Of a stretch of 64,000 nucleotides of DNA, positions 1 to 8,559 are shown piece after piece. The stretch is from Blautia coccoides. GTDB taxonomy: Bacteria > Bacillota > Clostridia > Lachnospirales > Lachnospiraceae. Below the pieces are notes generated by a model, which was given only the letters and a program-made list of their open reading frames with translations, was not told where the DNA came from and made no database searches. Both the position numbers and the translations under genes were made by a program. Location of the stretch: NCBI RefSeq assembly GCF_034355335.1, contig NZ_CP136422.1, positions 4,934,501 to 4,998,500 of the forward strand, read 5' to 3'. How positions within the stretch are numbered: position 1 is the first letter of the stretch; every line of letters starts with the position of its first letter.

Positions 1-360
1 ATCTTCCTCATTTTCATTGATATGAGCACGGATGTCTTCCTCCTCCTCTTTTGCAGCAGTCTTAAAATTCCTGTCCATATATACACTTCTCAAAGTGTCC
101 ATATCTTTCTCAAAAATGCCGGTCTGGTCGATGAGATAGCAGACAGGTGCGTCTTCATCTGCAGCGATCTGCTCCGAAGCGTTCTCTGTACCCGCATCGG
201 TATTTTTCTCTTCTCCGCCGCCTTTCACTGCGGATATGATACGTGGGGCCAGGCACAGGGCCAGCACCATTATCATAATGATCACGGTTGATACAATAAA
301 GGCTTTCTTTCTGGCAGCCTCTTTTAAAGTGTATGAAAATACGGTTGTTATCTGTTTCAT
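1..360 (-). CDS. ABC-2 type transporter permease, NatB-like (3' end beyond window)
   Basis: The reading frame starts at ATG 358-360 and stays open to the window edge, so only the first 120 residues are present. Residues 1-19 (MKQITTVFSYTLKEAARKK) form a short basic cytoplasmic segment of the kind that opens ABC-2 permeases. One strongly hydrophobic helix follows (about residues 20-40), then a charged extracytoplasmic stretch rich in Glu and Asp. The start overlaps the stop of the upstream ATPase as ATGA, so the pair is translationally coupled. By family knowledge such NatA/NatB-type exporters pump Na+, drugs or peptides; the substrate cannot be read from the sequence. Confidence 0.8.
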   Translation of the reverse strand, partial: MKQITTVFSYTLKEAARKKAFIVSTVIIMIMVLALCLAPRIISAVKGGGEEKNTDAGTENASEQIAADEDAPVCYLIDQTGIFEKDMDTLRSVYMDRNFKTAAKEEEEDIRAHINENEED

Positions 361-1253
361 TCCGTCTCCCCTGCCTTTCTGACAAAAATCTCCTGTAACG
401 ATGGTTCTCTGATTTCAAACTTATCGGGATAGATTCCGGCATCCAGCATTCGTTTCAGAAACCTGTGTGCCATTTCCTCCTCCTGGAATTTATACTCTGT
501 CTCAACGGCACGCCTTTCAAAGATTTCAAGCCCTTCCTCCCGGGCCATATCCTCCACATCCCCATTGACCGTAACGCACAGATTCGTGCGGCCGAAAGCT
601 GATTTTATTTCTTTTAGATTCCCCTGCAGGATAGTCTTCCCCCTGTTCAGGATCAAAAGATTTTTACAGTATTCTTCCACTGTCTCCATCTGATGTGTAC
701 TCAGAATTATGTACTTTCCTTCCTCCACAAGCTCAGACACCAGGTCTCTGAGCATCTTGCCGTTGACAGGGTCCAGTCCGGAAAAAGGTTCATCCAGAAA
801 AACAAGTCTGGGATTATGGATAAGCGCAGAGATAAGCTGTACCTTCTGCTGATTTCCTTTTGAAAGTTTTTCTGCCGGCATATTTTTATATTCCATCACC
901 CCAAGACGTTCCATATAACCCAGAGCTGATTTCTTCGCCGCTTCCCGTTTCATGCCGCGGAGCATTCCGAAATAGATAAGCTGTTCCAGAACCTTTGTCT
1001 TCATATAGATACCGCGCTCCTCCGGCAGATAGCCGAAAGCCAGCGTCTCTCTGTTGATCTTTCGCCCATTCCACTGTGCCTTTCCCTCGTCAGCCTCCAT
1101 GATACCCAGTATTGTCCGGATCGTGGTTGTCTTGCCTGCCCCATTGGTCCCTAGAAGTCCGAATACTCCGGGTGTCTCCATGGAAAAGGAAATGTGGTCA
1201 ACCGCTGTTTTTTCTCCAAACCGCTTGGTCAGATTTTCCACTACTAAACTCAT
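357..1253 (-). CDS. ABC transporter ATP-binding protein, NatA/CcmA-type exporter
   Basis: A 298-residue ATPase with a complete nucleotide-binding domain: Walker A GTNGAGKTT near residue 36, signature LSKGNQQKVQL near 130, Walker B LVFLDEPFSGLDP near 150, and a switch His in STHQME. About 90 residues after the domain form the accessory region typical of NatA-like exporters (DUF4162-like). It would energise the membrane protein encoded immediately downstream with an ATGA overlap. Its own ribosome site AGGAGG lies just before the ATG. Substrate unknown. Confidence 0.88.
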   Translation of the reverse strand: MSLVVENLTKRFGEKTAVDHISFSMETPGVFGLLGTNGAGKTTTIRTILGIMEADEGKAQWNGRKINRETLAFGYLPEERGIYMKTKVLEQLIYFGMLRGMKREAAKKSALGYMERLGVMEYKNMPAEKLSKGNQQKVQLISALIHNPRLVFLDEPFSGLDPVNGKMLRDLVSELVEEGKYIILSTHQMETVEEYCKNLLILNRGKTILQGNLKEIKSAFGRTNLCVTVNGDVEDMAREEGLEIFERRAVETEYKFQEEEMAHRFLKRMLDAGIYPDKFEIREPSLQEIFVRKAGETE

Positions 1254-1274
1254 ATACTCCTCCTCGTGTCAAAA

Positions 1275-2030
1275 TCATTTGCATTTTTTATTATAGTTAC
1301 ATATATATAGAACATTCTGGTAAGTCCAGATAATTCCCAGCATGAGGAACGGCAGTACACCGATATCCACAACCACTGAAAGCATCAGTAAAAAAATAAA
1401 AATCCCCGAATAAAGCCAATTGGACTTCCTGTATACCACATAAGCGGCTCTGTACATCCTGGCCTTTTCCTGTTCATCACAGCTGTTGTCCCAGTCCCTG
1501 GTAAAATGCAGCGACAGTGCGTTGCCTTTCTTTTCAGGATTCATTTTCTTTGAGAATTCCACCAGGATATTCTGAGCAAAGGCTGACCACAGGCTGTAGC
1601 TTACAAACAGGATGCACATTATTCCAATATTCCGCATATTCTCTGTTCTGTGAAATATATAGACAATATTCACACCACTGAGTACCATCACAATAGTGGT
1701 ACAGCACGCTATAACTCCCTGGCAGCGGCTGTTATACCTCTCAATCTCTTCGGCTGCCTCGTCATCCTCTCCATCCCAGGTGCGGCACCTTTTTCTGACT
1801 GCCCAGACCATATAGATGTTGACAAGGCTGCCCACAACAGATAGGAAACAAATAACCCAAAAGGCTCCCTGCCCGATCACATCCTCCAGTAAATTGCCAA
1901 TGCTCTTCACATCTTTGTCATATATCTCCAGAATGACTGCCCCTACTCCGCCAAACAGTGCACTGATCAGAATGACAATAAAAAATTCCAAATACCCCTT
2001 TTTCTCTCTTTTATTTTTATTCTTACTCAT
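1275..2030 (-). CDS. DUF3169-like membrane protein
   Basis: A 251-residue protein from the MSKNKNKREKK start. The upstream in-frame ATG at 2072 would lie inside the regulator gene, so I chose 2030, whose ATG overlaps the regulator's end by 8 bp. Five to six hydrophobic segments are visible in pairs: about residues 15-35, 50-75, 105-125, 130-150, and two near the C-terminus. A conserved cytosolic stretch between them contains SCDEQEKARMY. The pattern and the partner (a short XRE regulator) fit the DUF3169 family, membrane proteins of unknown function. Translational coupling suggests the two act together, perhaps as membrane sensor and repressor; that is inference. Confidence 0.65.
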   Translation of the reverse strand: MSKNKNKREKKGYLEFFIVILISALFGGVGAVILEIYDKDVKSIGNLLEDVIGQGAFWVICFLSVVGSLVNIYMVWAVRKRCRTWDGEDDEAAEEIERYNSRCQGVIACCTTIVMVLSGVNIVYIFHRTENMRNIGIMCILFVSYSLWSAFAQNILVEFSKKMNPEKKGNALSLHFTRDWDNSCDEQEKARMYRAAYVVYRKSNWLYSGIFIFLLMLSVVVDIGVLPFLMLGIIWTYQNVLYICNYNKKCK

Positions 2031-2235
2031 CCTCGTCCTCCACATACCAAAAAATATCCTCCACAGCCGCATTGCACTCTTTGGCTATTTTTAAAGCCAG
2101 AGTGACGGACGGGGAATAGTCTCCTCTCTCAATCAGGCTGATCGTCTGCCGGGACGCACCTACAAGCCGCCCCATTTCCTGCTGGTTGATATCCAGCTTT
2201 GCCCTGTATTCCTTCAGGCGGTTGTGCAGCGACAT
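2023..2235 (-). CDS. XRE-family helix-turn-helix regulator (short, single domain)
   Basis: A 70-residue protein that is almost entirely one Cro/CI-type HTH: QQEMGRLVGASRQTISLIERG is the helix-turn-helix, followed by the family's YSPSVTLALKIAKE helix. In-frame ATGs also exist at 2241 and 2292. Only 2235 has good spacing (7 nt) from the GGGAGG ribosome site, and 2292 lies inside the promoter. The acidic tail ends VEDEDE. It overlaps the downstream DUF3169-like gene. Six copies of TTGTCA/TGACAA in its promoter strongly suggest autorepression. Confidence 0.85.
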   Translation of the reverse strand: MSLHNRLKEYRAKLDINQQEMGRLVGASRQTISLIERGDYSPSVTLALKIAKECNAAVEDIFWYVEDEDE

Positions 2236-2252
2236 ACTCATTCCTCCCTTTG

Positions 2253-2324
2253 TGACAAAGCTTCTTGTCATTTTGACAACTTTATTTGTCATTGATTATA
2301 GCAGATGACAAGGATAGTTGTCAA
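2253..2324 (-). promoter_or_regulatory. Sigma-A promoter with six-half-site operator array for the XRE/DUF3169 pair
   Basis: Reading the minus strand, a perfect -35 TTGACA (2319-2324) is separated by 18 bp from a perfect -10 TATAAT (2295-2300). Half-sites TTGTCA or its complement TGACAA occur at 2253-2258, 2265-2270, 2274-2279, 2286-2291, 2306-2311 and 2318-2323. Neighbouring sites are arranged as inverted repeats and cover the -35, the spacer and the start of transcription. This is the layout expected for cooperative autorepression by the XRE protein encoded just downstream; protein binding is inference. Confidence 0.75.
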
Positions 2325-2338
2325 CTGTCTATAAAAAA

Positions 2339-2394
2339 AGACGGTGTACTTCTGCGATACAGCCTCATAAGGCCAGCAGCCGCAGTCACCGTCT
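2339..2394 (-). terminator. Rho-independent terminator after the CPBP protease gene
   Basis: AGACGGTG pairs with CACCGTCT, and an inner CGCAG/CTGCG helix continues the stem around a loop of about 20 nt. On the minus strand the hairpin is followed by seven T residues, matching the end of the proA-CPBP transcript. Confidence 0.7.
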
Positions 2395-2421
2395 CTCACT
2401 GTTTTATTCTATTGATCCACG

Positions 2422-3255
2422 TTATCTATACAGAAAATCTTCGTTTTTTCTTCTCTCCCATATATACAAGAGCACCAAAATACCTGCACATACCAATGTT
2501 CCTATAAATATACCGAACACACTGAAATTTATCACAGACATTACCTGACCGCTGAAATTAATAATAAAATGGCAGAGTATGGATGCCTTCAGGGTACCGT
2601 ATTTCTTTACAAGCCTTCCCAGGATCAATCCCATCACAAAGGCATAGCACCCCTGTATGAGATTCATATGATAGAAACCAAAAAACAATGCCTGGAGAAA
2701 ATTCGCAGCCCAGAAGGGAAAGCTTCTTTCCAATATTTTCAGACAAAGCCCGCGCATCAGAAGTTCTTCCGCCAAAGGCGCCATCACAACCACATAAAGC
2801 ATGGATACGACAGATGGTTTCGCCACTCCCAGACCTTCCATCACTTTCATATACTGTTCCATCAAATGCGGTGCCACCACTGCCAGTATATCCAGAAGAC
2901 TGCTGACTGCAAACTGGAGGAACAGGGCTGTAAAAAAGATTCCTATGATAGCGCCGGAGTCCAAAGCCGGCTTATACCCTCTCTCCAGATAAACGGCACG
3001 CCTGTCTGCCACGATTCTGCGGTACCAGAAGTATCCCACCAGAAAAAAAAGTCCGTAGGATGCTGCACTCACAATATACACATACTGATCCACTGCATAC
3101 TGAAGAACCGGTGACTGATACACATGAGCCATTGCCATAAACTGGTTCGCCCAAATGATCAGTATCTGTCCTCCCAGTGCTGCAGCAATCTGGATGATAT
3201 ACATTAGGGCGATGGGTGTCAGACTTAGCAGCAATGTCTTTGCTTTTTCTATCAT
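2422..3255 (-). CDS. CPBP family intramembrane glutamic endopeptidase (CAAX protease/Abi)
   Basis: A 277-residue polytopic protein with about seven hydrophobic segments. The three CPBP motifs are all present in order: EELLMRG (EExxxR type), FYHMNL (FxxxH) and HFIINF (HxxxN). These form the glutamate protease active site within the membrane in this family (relatives of Rce1 and bacteriocin-immunity proteins). Its start lies 6 bp after the proA stop, and its GGAGG ribosome site is inside the last proA codons, so the two are coupled. Substrate unknown; the link to proline synthesis is probably only transcriptional. Confidence 0.88.
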   Translation of the reverse strand: MIEKAKTLLLSLTPIALMYIIQIAAALGGQILIIWANQFMAMAHVYQSPVLQYAVDQYVYIVSAASYGLFFLVGYFWYRRIVADRRAVYLERGYKPALDSGAIIGIFFTALFLQFAVSSLLDILAVVAPHLMEQYMKVMEGLGVAKPSVVSMLYVVVMAPLAEELLMRGLCLKILERSFPFWAANFLQALFFGFYHMNLIQGCYAFVMGLILGRLVKKYGTLKASILCHFIINFSGQVMSVINFSVFGIFIGTLVCAGILVLLYIWERRKNEDFLYR

Positions 3256-3261
3256 TCCTTG

Positions 3262-4545
3262 TTATGCCTCCAGGTCTTTAAAATGAAACTGCTTTGTGCC
3301 GTCCGCGTACTCTCCCACTGTCTGCCCGCTTCCAAACAGCTTATATTTGTATGTTACCAGTCCCTCCAGACCCACAGGGCCGCGGGCATGGATCTTCCCG
3401 GTACTAATGCCTACTTCCGCTCCGAACCCATAGCGGAATCCGTCAGCAAAACGTGTGGAACAATTCTGATAAACACCGGCCGAGTCTACAAGCTGCATAA
3501 AAGCAAGAGCAGATTCTCTGTTTTCCGTGATAATACAGTCCGTATGATGGGAGCCGAACCGATTAATGTGTTCCACTGCCTCCTGAACGCTGTCAACCAG
3601 TTTCACAGAGATCACCAGATCCAGATATTCTGTGTCGAATGCATCCTCCTCCATCACTTCACATGGGATGATTTCTGCCACTTCTCTGGTTCCTCTCACT
3701 TTTACATGATTTTCCTCCAGCGCTTTTTTTAGAACCGGCAGGAACTTCTCTGCGATTTTCCTGTTTACAAGCAGGGTCTCCACAGCGTTGCAGGCAGCCG
3801 TATACTGTGTCTTGGCATCCACAATGATGGGGACAGCCTTTTCCTCATCAAAGCATTCATCCACATAGATATGGCACACACCGTCAGCGTGACCCATAAC
3901 CGGTATTTTCGTATTATTCATAATATACTGGACAAACTGGTTGGAACCTCTGGGAATGAGCAGGTCAACGGTCTCATGGCAGGACAGCAGCTCATCTATT
4001 TCATTGTGAAGCTCTGCCTGCAGCATGCATCCCTCTGGAACACCTGCTTTTACGGCTGCCTGATAGATGATCTCGAAGAGAACCCTGTTGGTTCCTGCCG
4101 TCTCTTTTCCGCCCTTTAAGATAGCGCAGTTTCCGCTTTTCAGGCAAAGTGAGGATATCTGCACCAGCGCATCCGGCCTGGCCTCAAATATGATACCGAT
4201 AACGCCTATCGGACATGTCACACGGTATAATTCCAATCCCTCGTCTAATTCTCTGGCAAGCTGCACATTTGAAAGCGGATCCGGTAATTTGATAAGCTCA
4301 GCGATCCCTGCGGTCACATCCTGGAGTTTATGATGGTCAAATTTCAGCCTTTTCATCACAGCAGGGGCGATTCCTGCTTTTTTTGCGGCTTCCATGTCCT
4401 CGTTGTTTGCTTGGAATATAGCTTCCTGATTGGCGATCAGCGCTGTTCTCACTGCTTCCAACGCAGCATTTCTCTGCTCCTCGCTGAGAGCTGCCATGCG
4501 GAAACTATCCTGTTTCATTTTCCTGGTTGCTTCTTTTATATTCAT
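3262..4545 (-). CDS. proA: Gamma-glutamyl phosphate reductase
   Basis: A 427-residue, full-length member of the ALDH superfamily catalysing NADPH-dependent reduction of gamma-glutamyl phosphate to glutamate semialdehyde in proline biosynthesis. Recognisable stretches are IGVIGIIFEARPDALVQI near residue 110, ILKGGKE, IPVMGHADGVCHIYVD, and the catalytic-cysteine segment TQYTAACNAVETLL. The start has AGGAGG 9 nt upstream. The usual partner proB (glutamate kinase) is not in the window. The gene follows a MacB-type ATPase after 40 bp and is coupled to a CPBP protease downstream. Confidence 0.97.
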   Translation of the reverse strand: MNIKEATRKMKQDSFRMAALSEEQRNAALEAVRTALIANQEAIFQANNEDMEAAKKAGIAPAVMKRLKFDHHKLQDVTAGIAELIKLPDPLSNVQLARELDEGLELYRVTCPIGVIGIIFEARPDALVQISSLCLKSGNCAILKGGKETAGTNRVLFEIIYQAAVKAGVPEGCMLQAELHNEIDELLSCHETVDLLIPRGSNQFVQYIMNNTKIPVMGHADGVCHIYVDECFDEEKAVPIIVDAKTQYTAACNAVETLLVNRKIAEKFLPVLKKALEENHVKVRGTREVAEIIPCEVMEEDAFDTEYLDLVISVKLVDSVQEAVEHINRFGSHHTDCIITENRESALAFMQLVDSAGVYQNCSTRFADGFRYGFGAEVGISTGKIHARGPVGLEGLVTYKYKLFGSGQTVGEYADGTKQFHFKDLEA

Positions 4546-4585
4546 TTTGTATATCCTCCTGATCTGTTAAACAGTTTCCTTTACG

Positions 4586-5290
4586 TTACCATTCGATTTT
4601 GGCCACTGGTATTGGGTGGTCATTTTTTGTTATCTCCGTCACTTTCCCGCTTCTGAAACGAATAACGCGGTCGGCCATAGGCGCCAGCGCGGAGTTATGG
4701 GTAATGATAATAACTGTCATATGCTCCTTCCGGCAGGTATCCTGCAAAAGCTGCAGGATTTGTTTCCCTGTATTATAGTCAAGGGCACCTGTAGGTTCAT
4801 CGCAGAGTAAAAGCTTAGGGTTTTTAGCAATTGCCCTTGCAATGGCTACTCTCTGCTGCTCACCGCCGGAGAGCTGAGCCGGGAAATTGGATGTCCGCTC
4901 TGCAAGACCCACCTTACCCAGCACGGTAGCCGGATCAAGAGAATCTCCGCATATTTGAACAGCCAGCTCTACATTCTCAAGGGCTGTGAGGTTGGGAACA
5001 AGGTTGTAAAACTGAAATACAAACCCCACTTCATTGCGTCTGTATGTGACTAAATCCTTTGATTTATACCCATTCACATATTTGCCGTCCACAATGACGT
5101 TTCCCTCAGTGGCACTGTCCATACCGCCCAGAATATTAAGCGCCGTGGTCTTTCCTGCCCCTGATGCCCCCAAGATCACCGCCAGCTCACCTTTTTCCAC
5201 AGAAAAACTGGCATCGTCCAAAGCTCTGATCTCCACTTCGTTTTTGCCGCCGTATATTTTTTTCACATGTTGGAATTCTATAAATGACAT
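4586..5290 (-). CDS. ABC transporter ATP-binding protein, MacB/LolD type, without a cognate permease
   Basis: A 234-residue ATPase with Walker [10 protein letters not shown] near residue 40, the [15 protein letters not shown] region typical of the MacB/LolD/SalX group, signature [14 protein letters not shown], and Walker [13 protein letters not shown]. The tail [12 protein letters not shown] resembles members that precede a very large FtsX-type permease gene. Here the next gene on the strand is proA, and no FtsX/MacB-like permease is encoded anywhere in the window. It must pair with a membrane partner encoded elsewhere or be a remnant of a split operon. Confidence 0.9.
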   Translation of the reverse strand: MSFIEFQHVKKIYGGKNEVEIRALDDASFSVEKGELAVILGASGAGKTTALNILGGMDSATEGNVIVDGKYVNGYKSKDLVTYRRNEVGFVFQFYNLVPNLTALENVELAVQICGDSLDPATVLGKVGLAERTSNFPAQLSGGEQQRVAIARAIAKNPKLLLCDEPTGALDYNTGKQILQLLQDTCRKEHMTVIIITHNSALAPMADRVIRFRSGKVTEITKNDHPIPVAKIEW

Positions 5291-5390
5291 GCTTCTATCC
5301 TTCCTGTAATCTCATAAAAAGCTTCATGCCTGCGGTGTGCAAAAATGAATTTCATACACCCTCCGGCTTCATGATCTGATGTTAGTTCCC

Positions 5391-5419
5391 ATTATATCTC
5401 CATTTTGACTGCGCCGCAA
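5391..5419 (-). promoter_or_regulatory. Predicted sigma-A promoter for the MacB-type ATPase/proA/CPBP operon
   Basis: On the minus strand TTGCGG (5414-5419) is followed after 17 bp by a perfect TATAAT (5391-5396). The transcript leader would be about 95 nt. This promoter diverges from that of the P-type ATPase. Confidence 0.55.
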
Positions 5420-5478
5420 TCAAGTTTTTTTATATGGAAAGTATTTTTCATTTCTTTTAATTTTTTTCTACATATGTA

Positions 5479-5525
5479 TTGACTTTTTCTCATAAACATA
5501 TTAATATATGAACAGATATTCATAT
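5479..5525 (+). promoter_or_regulatory. P-ATPase promoter with ArsR/SmtB-type metal operator
   Basis: TTGACT (5479-5484), 17 bp, TAATAT (5502-5507) form the promoter. A perfect 7-bp inverted repeat ATATGAA-N6-TTCATAT (5506-5525) overlaps the -10 and the start point. Its core TGAACAGATATTCA matches the TGAACA-N2-TATTCA consensus known for SmtB, ZiaR, CzrA and related zinc/cadmium-sensing ArsR repressors. Repression in the absence of metal is the expected mode. No ArsR-family gene is present in the window, so the regulator would act in trans. Confidence 0.7.
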
Positions 5526-5575
5526 GTTTAATATACTATATAAACAGGTAAAAAATAGATTTGGAGGAACTGACT

Positions 5576-8530
5576 ATGAAACAGGATAAGAAAAACTCTT
5601 CCAGCAGCCGGCAAAGGCATGAAAGAGAAGATGTTCACGGACATCACGATTATATGGAAGCCTGCGGTTGCGGATGTGAACATGAGCATCCGCATAATCA
5701 TGACGAACATGATCATGAACACAAACACGAGGAATCCTGCGGCTGTGGATGTGAGCATGAACATCCGCATAATCATGACGAACATGACCATGAACACAAA
5801 CACGAGGAATCCTGCGGCTGTGGATGTGAGCATGAACATCCGCATAATCATGACGAACATGACCATGAACACAAACACGAGGAATCCTGCGGCTGTGGAT
5901 GCGAGCATGGGCACGCACATAACCATGACGAACATGAGCATCAACACCAGCCAGAGGAACCTTGCGGCTGTGGATGCGAACATGGGCATCCACATAATCA
6001 TAACGAACATGACCATGTGGGGCATGATCATGGGCACGGGGTATCCCATCATACGGAAGGGCATCCGTCTGACTGTCAGTGTGAATTGTGTCATCCTCAC
6101 GAGGGATACTGTGATATCTGTGGTGAGAGCCTTGCAAACTGCAAGTGCCATATGCCTGACGCTGACTGTGAAAAGAAAGTTTATATCCTGAAAAATTTAG
6201 GCTGTGCAAACTGCGCTGCCAAGATGGAGGCAAAAATCAAAGAACTTCCGGGCGTGGAATACGCTTCTATTACGTTTGCCACCAACCAGCTCAGACTCTC
6301 AGCCAGAGACCACGCCTCTTTGCTTCCGCGGATTCAGGAAATCTGTACTTCCATTGAATCTCAGGTTGAGGTAGTGCCCCGTTTCAAAATGCCGGGTTCA
6401 TTTATCACAAAAACATATTTGATCGATAACCTCAGCTGTGCACACTGCGCATCCAAAATGGAGGAAAAGATCAATGCCCTCCCCGATGTTTCCAATGCCA
6501 CCCTTACTTTTGCCACACACCAGCTCCGTATCACTGCCAAACGTGACCCTGATATTCTGCTGGATCAGATTCGGAAAATCTGTACAGACATTGAAAACGA
6601 TGTAAAGATCAAACCAAAGGATACCACTCCCAAAAGTACAGATACACTTCCTATACAGGATGTTGTACCAGCCACAAGAATACTCTCACAGGATACGAAA
6701 ACCATTCTTGCGCTTTGTATAGGTGCAGCTCTGTTCATTGCCGGGGAAGTGTTGGAAAAAATGGGGATGGAGATTCCCTCCCTTGTGGTACTTCTGTCAG
6801 CCTATGTTCTGCTTGGCGGAAGGATCGTACTCACTGCACTGCGCAACCTGACAAAAGGCCATGTATTTGATGAAAACTTTCTGATGAGTGTTGCTACGAT
6901 CGGTGCCATTGTGATACAGGAATATCCGGAAGCAGTGGGCGTAATGCTGTTCTACCGCATAGGTGAATACTTCGAGCATAAAGCTGTTGAGAGAAGCCGC
7001 TCACAGATCATGGATGCCGTTGATATGAGGCCGGAAACCGTCACCTTGGTGATCGGTGACGATACTAAGACCATAGCTGCTCAGGATGCCGTAGTGGGAG
7101 ATATTATCCTCATCCGTCCAGGTGACAGAATCCCATTGGACGGTGTAGTGATCGAAGGTGAAAGCCGTATTGACACTTCCCCGGTTACAGGCGAACCTGT
7201 ACCTGTCAAAGCAGGTTTTGGTGATGAATTGACCTCCGGCTGTGTCAACACTTCCGGACTTTTAAAGGTGCGTGTTGAAAAGGTACTGGAGGAATCCATG
7301 GTAACACGTATTCTGGATTCTGTGGAAAATGCCGCTGCCAGCAAACCTAAAATTGACCGTTTTATTACACGTTTTGCAAGAATTTACACTCCGTTTGTGG
7401 TATTTCTCGCACTGGCAACCGCAGTGATCCCCTCCCTGATAACAGGCGACTGGAATCACTGGATCTATACAGCGCTTACTTTCCTGGTCATCAGTTGTCC
7501 CTGCGCACTGGTTTTAAGTGTTCCCCTTGCATTTTTCTCCGGCATCGGGGCCGGCTCCAAAAGGGGTATCCTTTTCAAAGGCGGCGTCTCCCTGGAAGCA
7601 ATGAAAAATGTAAACGCAGTTATCATGGATAAGACAGGAACCCTGACTGAAGGAAATTTTGTCCTGCAGACAGCTATCCCTGCCGGCGGCATGGACGCAG
7701 ACTCCCTGCTGGAACTCTGTGCCGCATGTGAATCCACCTCTTCCCATCCCATTGCAAACAGTATCGTCACTGCCGCGCAGGGAAAAGGTATGGAAGTGAA
7801 ACGTCCTGATTCTGTTGAGGAGATCGCCGGCTGCGGTATCCATGCAGTCATTAATGGTTCGGACATTCTCTGCGGCAACCGCAGGCTGATGGAAAAATTC
7901 CATATATCTATGGACAGTGTCACCACAGACGGCCTTGGCGCGGAAGTATTTACAGCAAAAGACGGAAATTATATCGGTTGTCTCGTCATTGCCGATACTC
8001 TGAAAGAGGATGCAAAATCTGCGGTAAGAAAAATAAAAGATATGGGGATCACTCCCGCCATGCTCACAGGTGACGCTCAGGAAACCGCTCAGGCGGTTGC
8101 AGAAGCAGCAGGCATTGATGAAGTACGCGCCCGTCTCCTGCCCCAGGATAAGCTGAACGAACTCATACGCCTCCGCAGCACTTACGGCTCTGTAATGTTT
8201 GTAGGCGATGGTATCAATGATGCCCCTGTACTGGCAGGCGCAGATGTGGGTGCCGCCATGGGAAGCGGAGCAGATGCTGCTATAGAAGCTGCAGATGTGG
8301 TATTTATGAACTCTTCCATGGAGGCTGTTCCTCAGGCGCTGTCCATTGCAAGGGCCACCAGCCGCATTTCCTGGCAGAACGTTATCTTTGCTCTGATCAT
8401 CAAGGTTTTAGTTATGGTACTCGGCCTGTTCGGATTTGCCTCCATGTGGATGGCTGTTTTCGCTGACACCGGCGTAGCCATTCTTTGTGTACTGAATTCT
8501 ATCCGTATTCTCTACAGAAAAAACCTGTAA
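5576..8530 (+). CDS. Heavy-metal P1B-type ATPase (Zn/Cd/Pb class) with histidine-rich repeat N-terminus
   Basis: A 984-residue metal efflux pump. I chose ATG 5576 because GGAGGA lies 7 nt upstream; the TTG at 5561 is part of that leader. The first ~150 residues are five 25-residue His/Cys repeats, then a Cys-rich patch (CQCELC, CDICGESLANCKC) and two heavy-metal-associated domains with GCANC (about residue 209) and SCAHC (about 288). The catalytic core has the metal-binding CPC in helix 6 (about 641), phosphorylation site DKTGT (about 685), an SHPIA motif and GDGIND (about 877). CPC plus the His-rich extension points to Zn2+/Cd2+ rather than Cu+. The operator upstream suggests metal induction. 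Family core is usually 650-750 residues, so the N-terminus is unusually long. Confidence 0.95.
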   Translation: MKQDKKNSSSSRQRHEREDVHGHHDYMEACGCGCEHEHPHNHDEHDHEHKHEESCGCGCEHEHPHNHDEHDHEHKHEESCGCGCEHEHPHNHDEHDHEHKHEESCGCGCEHGHAHNHDEHEHQHQPEEPCGCGCEHGHPHNHNEHDHVGHDHGHGVSHHTEGHPSDCQCELCHPHEGYCDICGESLANCKCHMPDADCEKKVYILKNLGCANCAAKMEAKIKELPGVEYASITFATNQLRLSARDHASLLPRIQEICTSIESQVEVVPRFKMPGSFITKTYLIDNLSCAHCASKMEEKINALPDVSNATLTFATHQLRITAKRDPDILLDQIRKICTDIENDVKIKPKDTTPKSTDTLPIQDVVPATRILSQDTKTILALCIGAALFIAGEVLEKMGMEIPSLVVLLSAYVLLGGRIVLTALRNLTKGHVFDENFLMSVATIGAIVIQEYPEAVGVMLFYRIGEYFEHKAVERSRSQIMDAVDMRPETVTLVIGDDTKTIAAQDAVVGDIILIRPGDRIPLDGVVIEGESRIDTSPVTGEPVPVKAGFGDELTSGCVNTSGLLKVRVEKVLEESMVTRILDSVENAAASKPKIDRFITRFARIYTPFVVFLALATAVIPSLITGDWNHWIYTALTFLVISCPCALVLSVPLAFFSGIGAGSKRGILFKGGVSLEAMKNVNAVIMDKTGTLTEGNFVLQTAIPAGGMDADSLLELCAACESTSSHPIANSIVTAAQGKGMEVKRPDSVEEIAGCGIHAVINGSDILCGNRRLMEKFHISMDSVTTDGLGAEVFTAKDGNYIGCLVIADTLKEDAKSAVRKIKDMGITPAMLTGDAQETAQAVAEAAGIDEVRARLLPQDKLNELIRLRSTYGSVMFVGDGINDAPVLAGADVGAAMGSGADAAIEAADVVFMNSSMEAVPQALSIARATSRISWQNVIFALIIKVLVMVLGLFGFASMWMAVFADTGVAILCVLNSIRILYRKNL
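5663..6037 (+). repeat. 75-bp tandem repeat encoding His/Cys metal-binding units
   Basis: Five in-frame copies start at TGC 5663, 5738, 5813, 5888 and 5963. Each encodes CGCGCEH followed by a His/Asp/Glu/Asn-rich tract and is exactly 75 bp. Copies 2 and 3 are nearly identical at DNA level, implying recent duplication, while copies 4 and 5 are diverged (GHAHNHDEH, GHPHNHNEH). Copy number is likely to vary between strains. Confidence 0.95.
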
Positions 8531-8559
8531 TACGGCAGCGACATTTCCCGCTGCTGATC

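Noticed and set aside
5663..6037. CRISPR-like evenly spaced repeats
   Set aside because: Units are contiguous without spacers, in frame, and encode metal-binding protein repeats.
5528..6233. Long open frames on the minus strand (207 and 219 codons) and a plus-strand frame across the P-ATPase N-terminus
   Set aside because: They are shadows of the 75-bp repeat, which lacks stops in several frames; no ribosome site and low-complexity MFV/HVRH composition.
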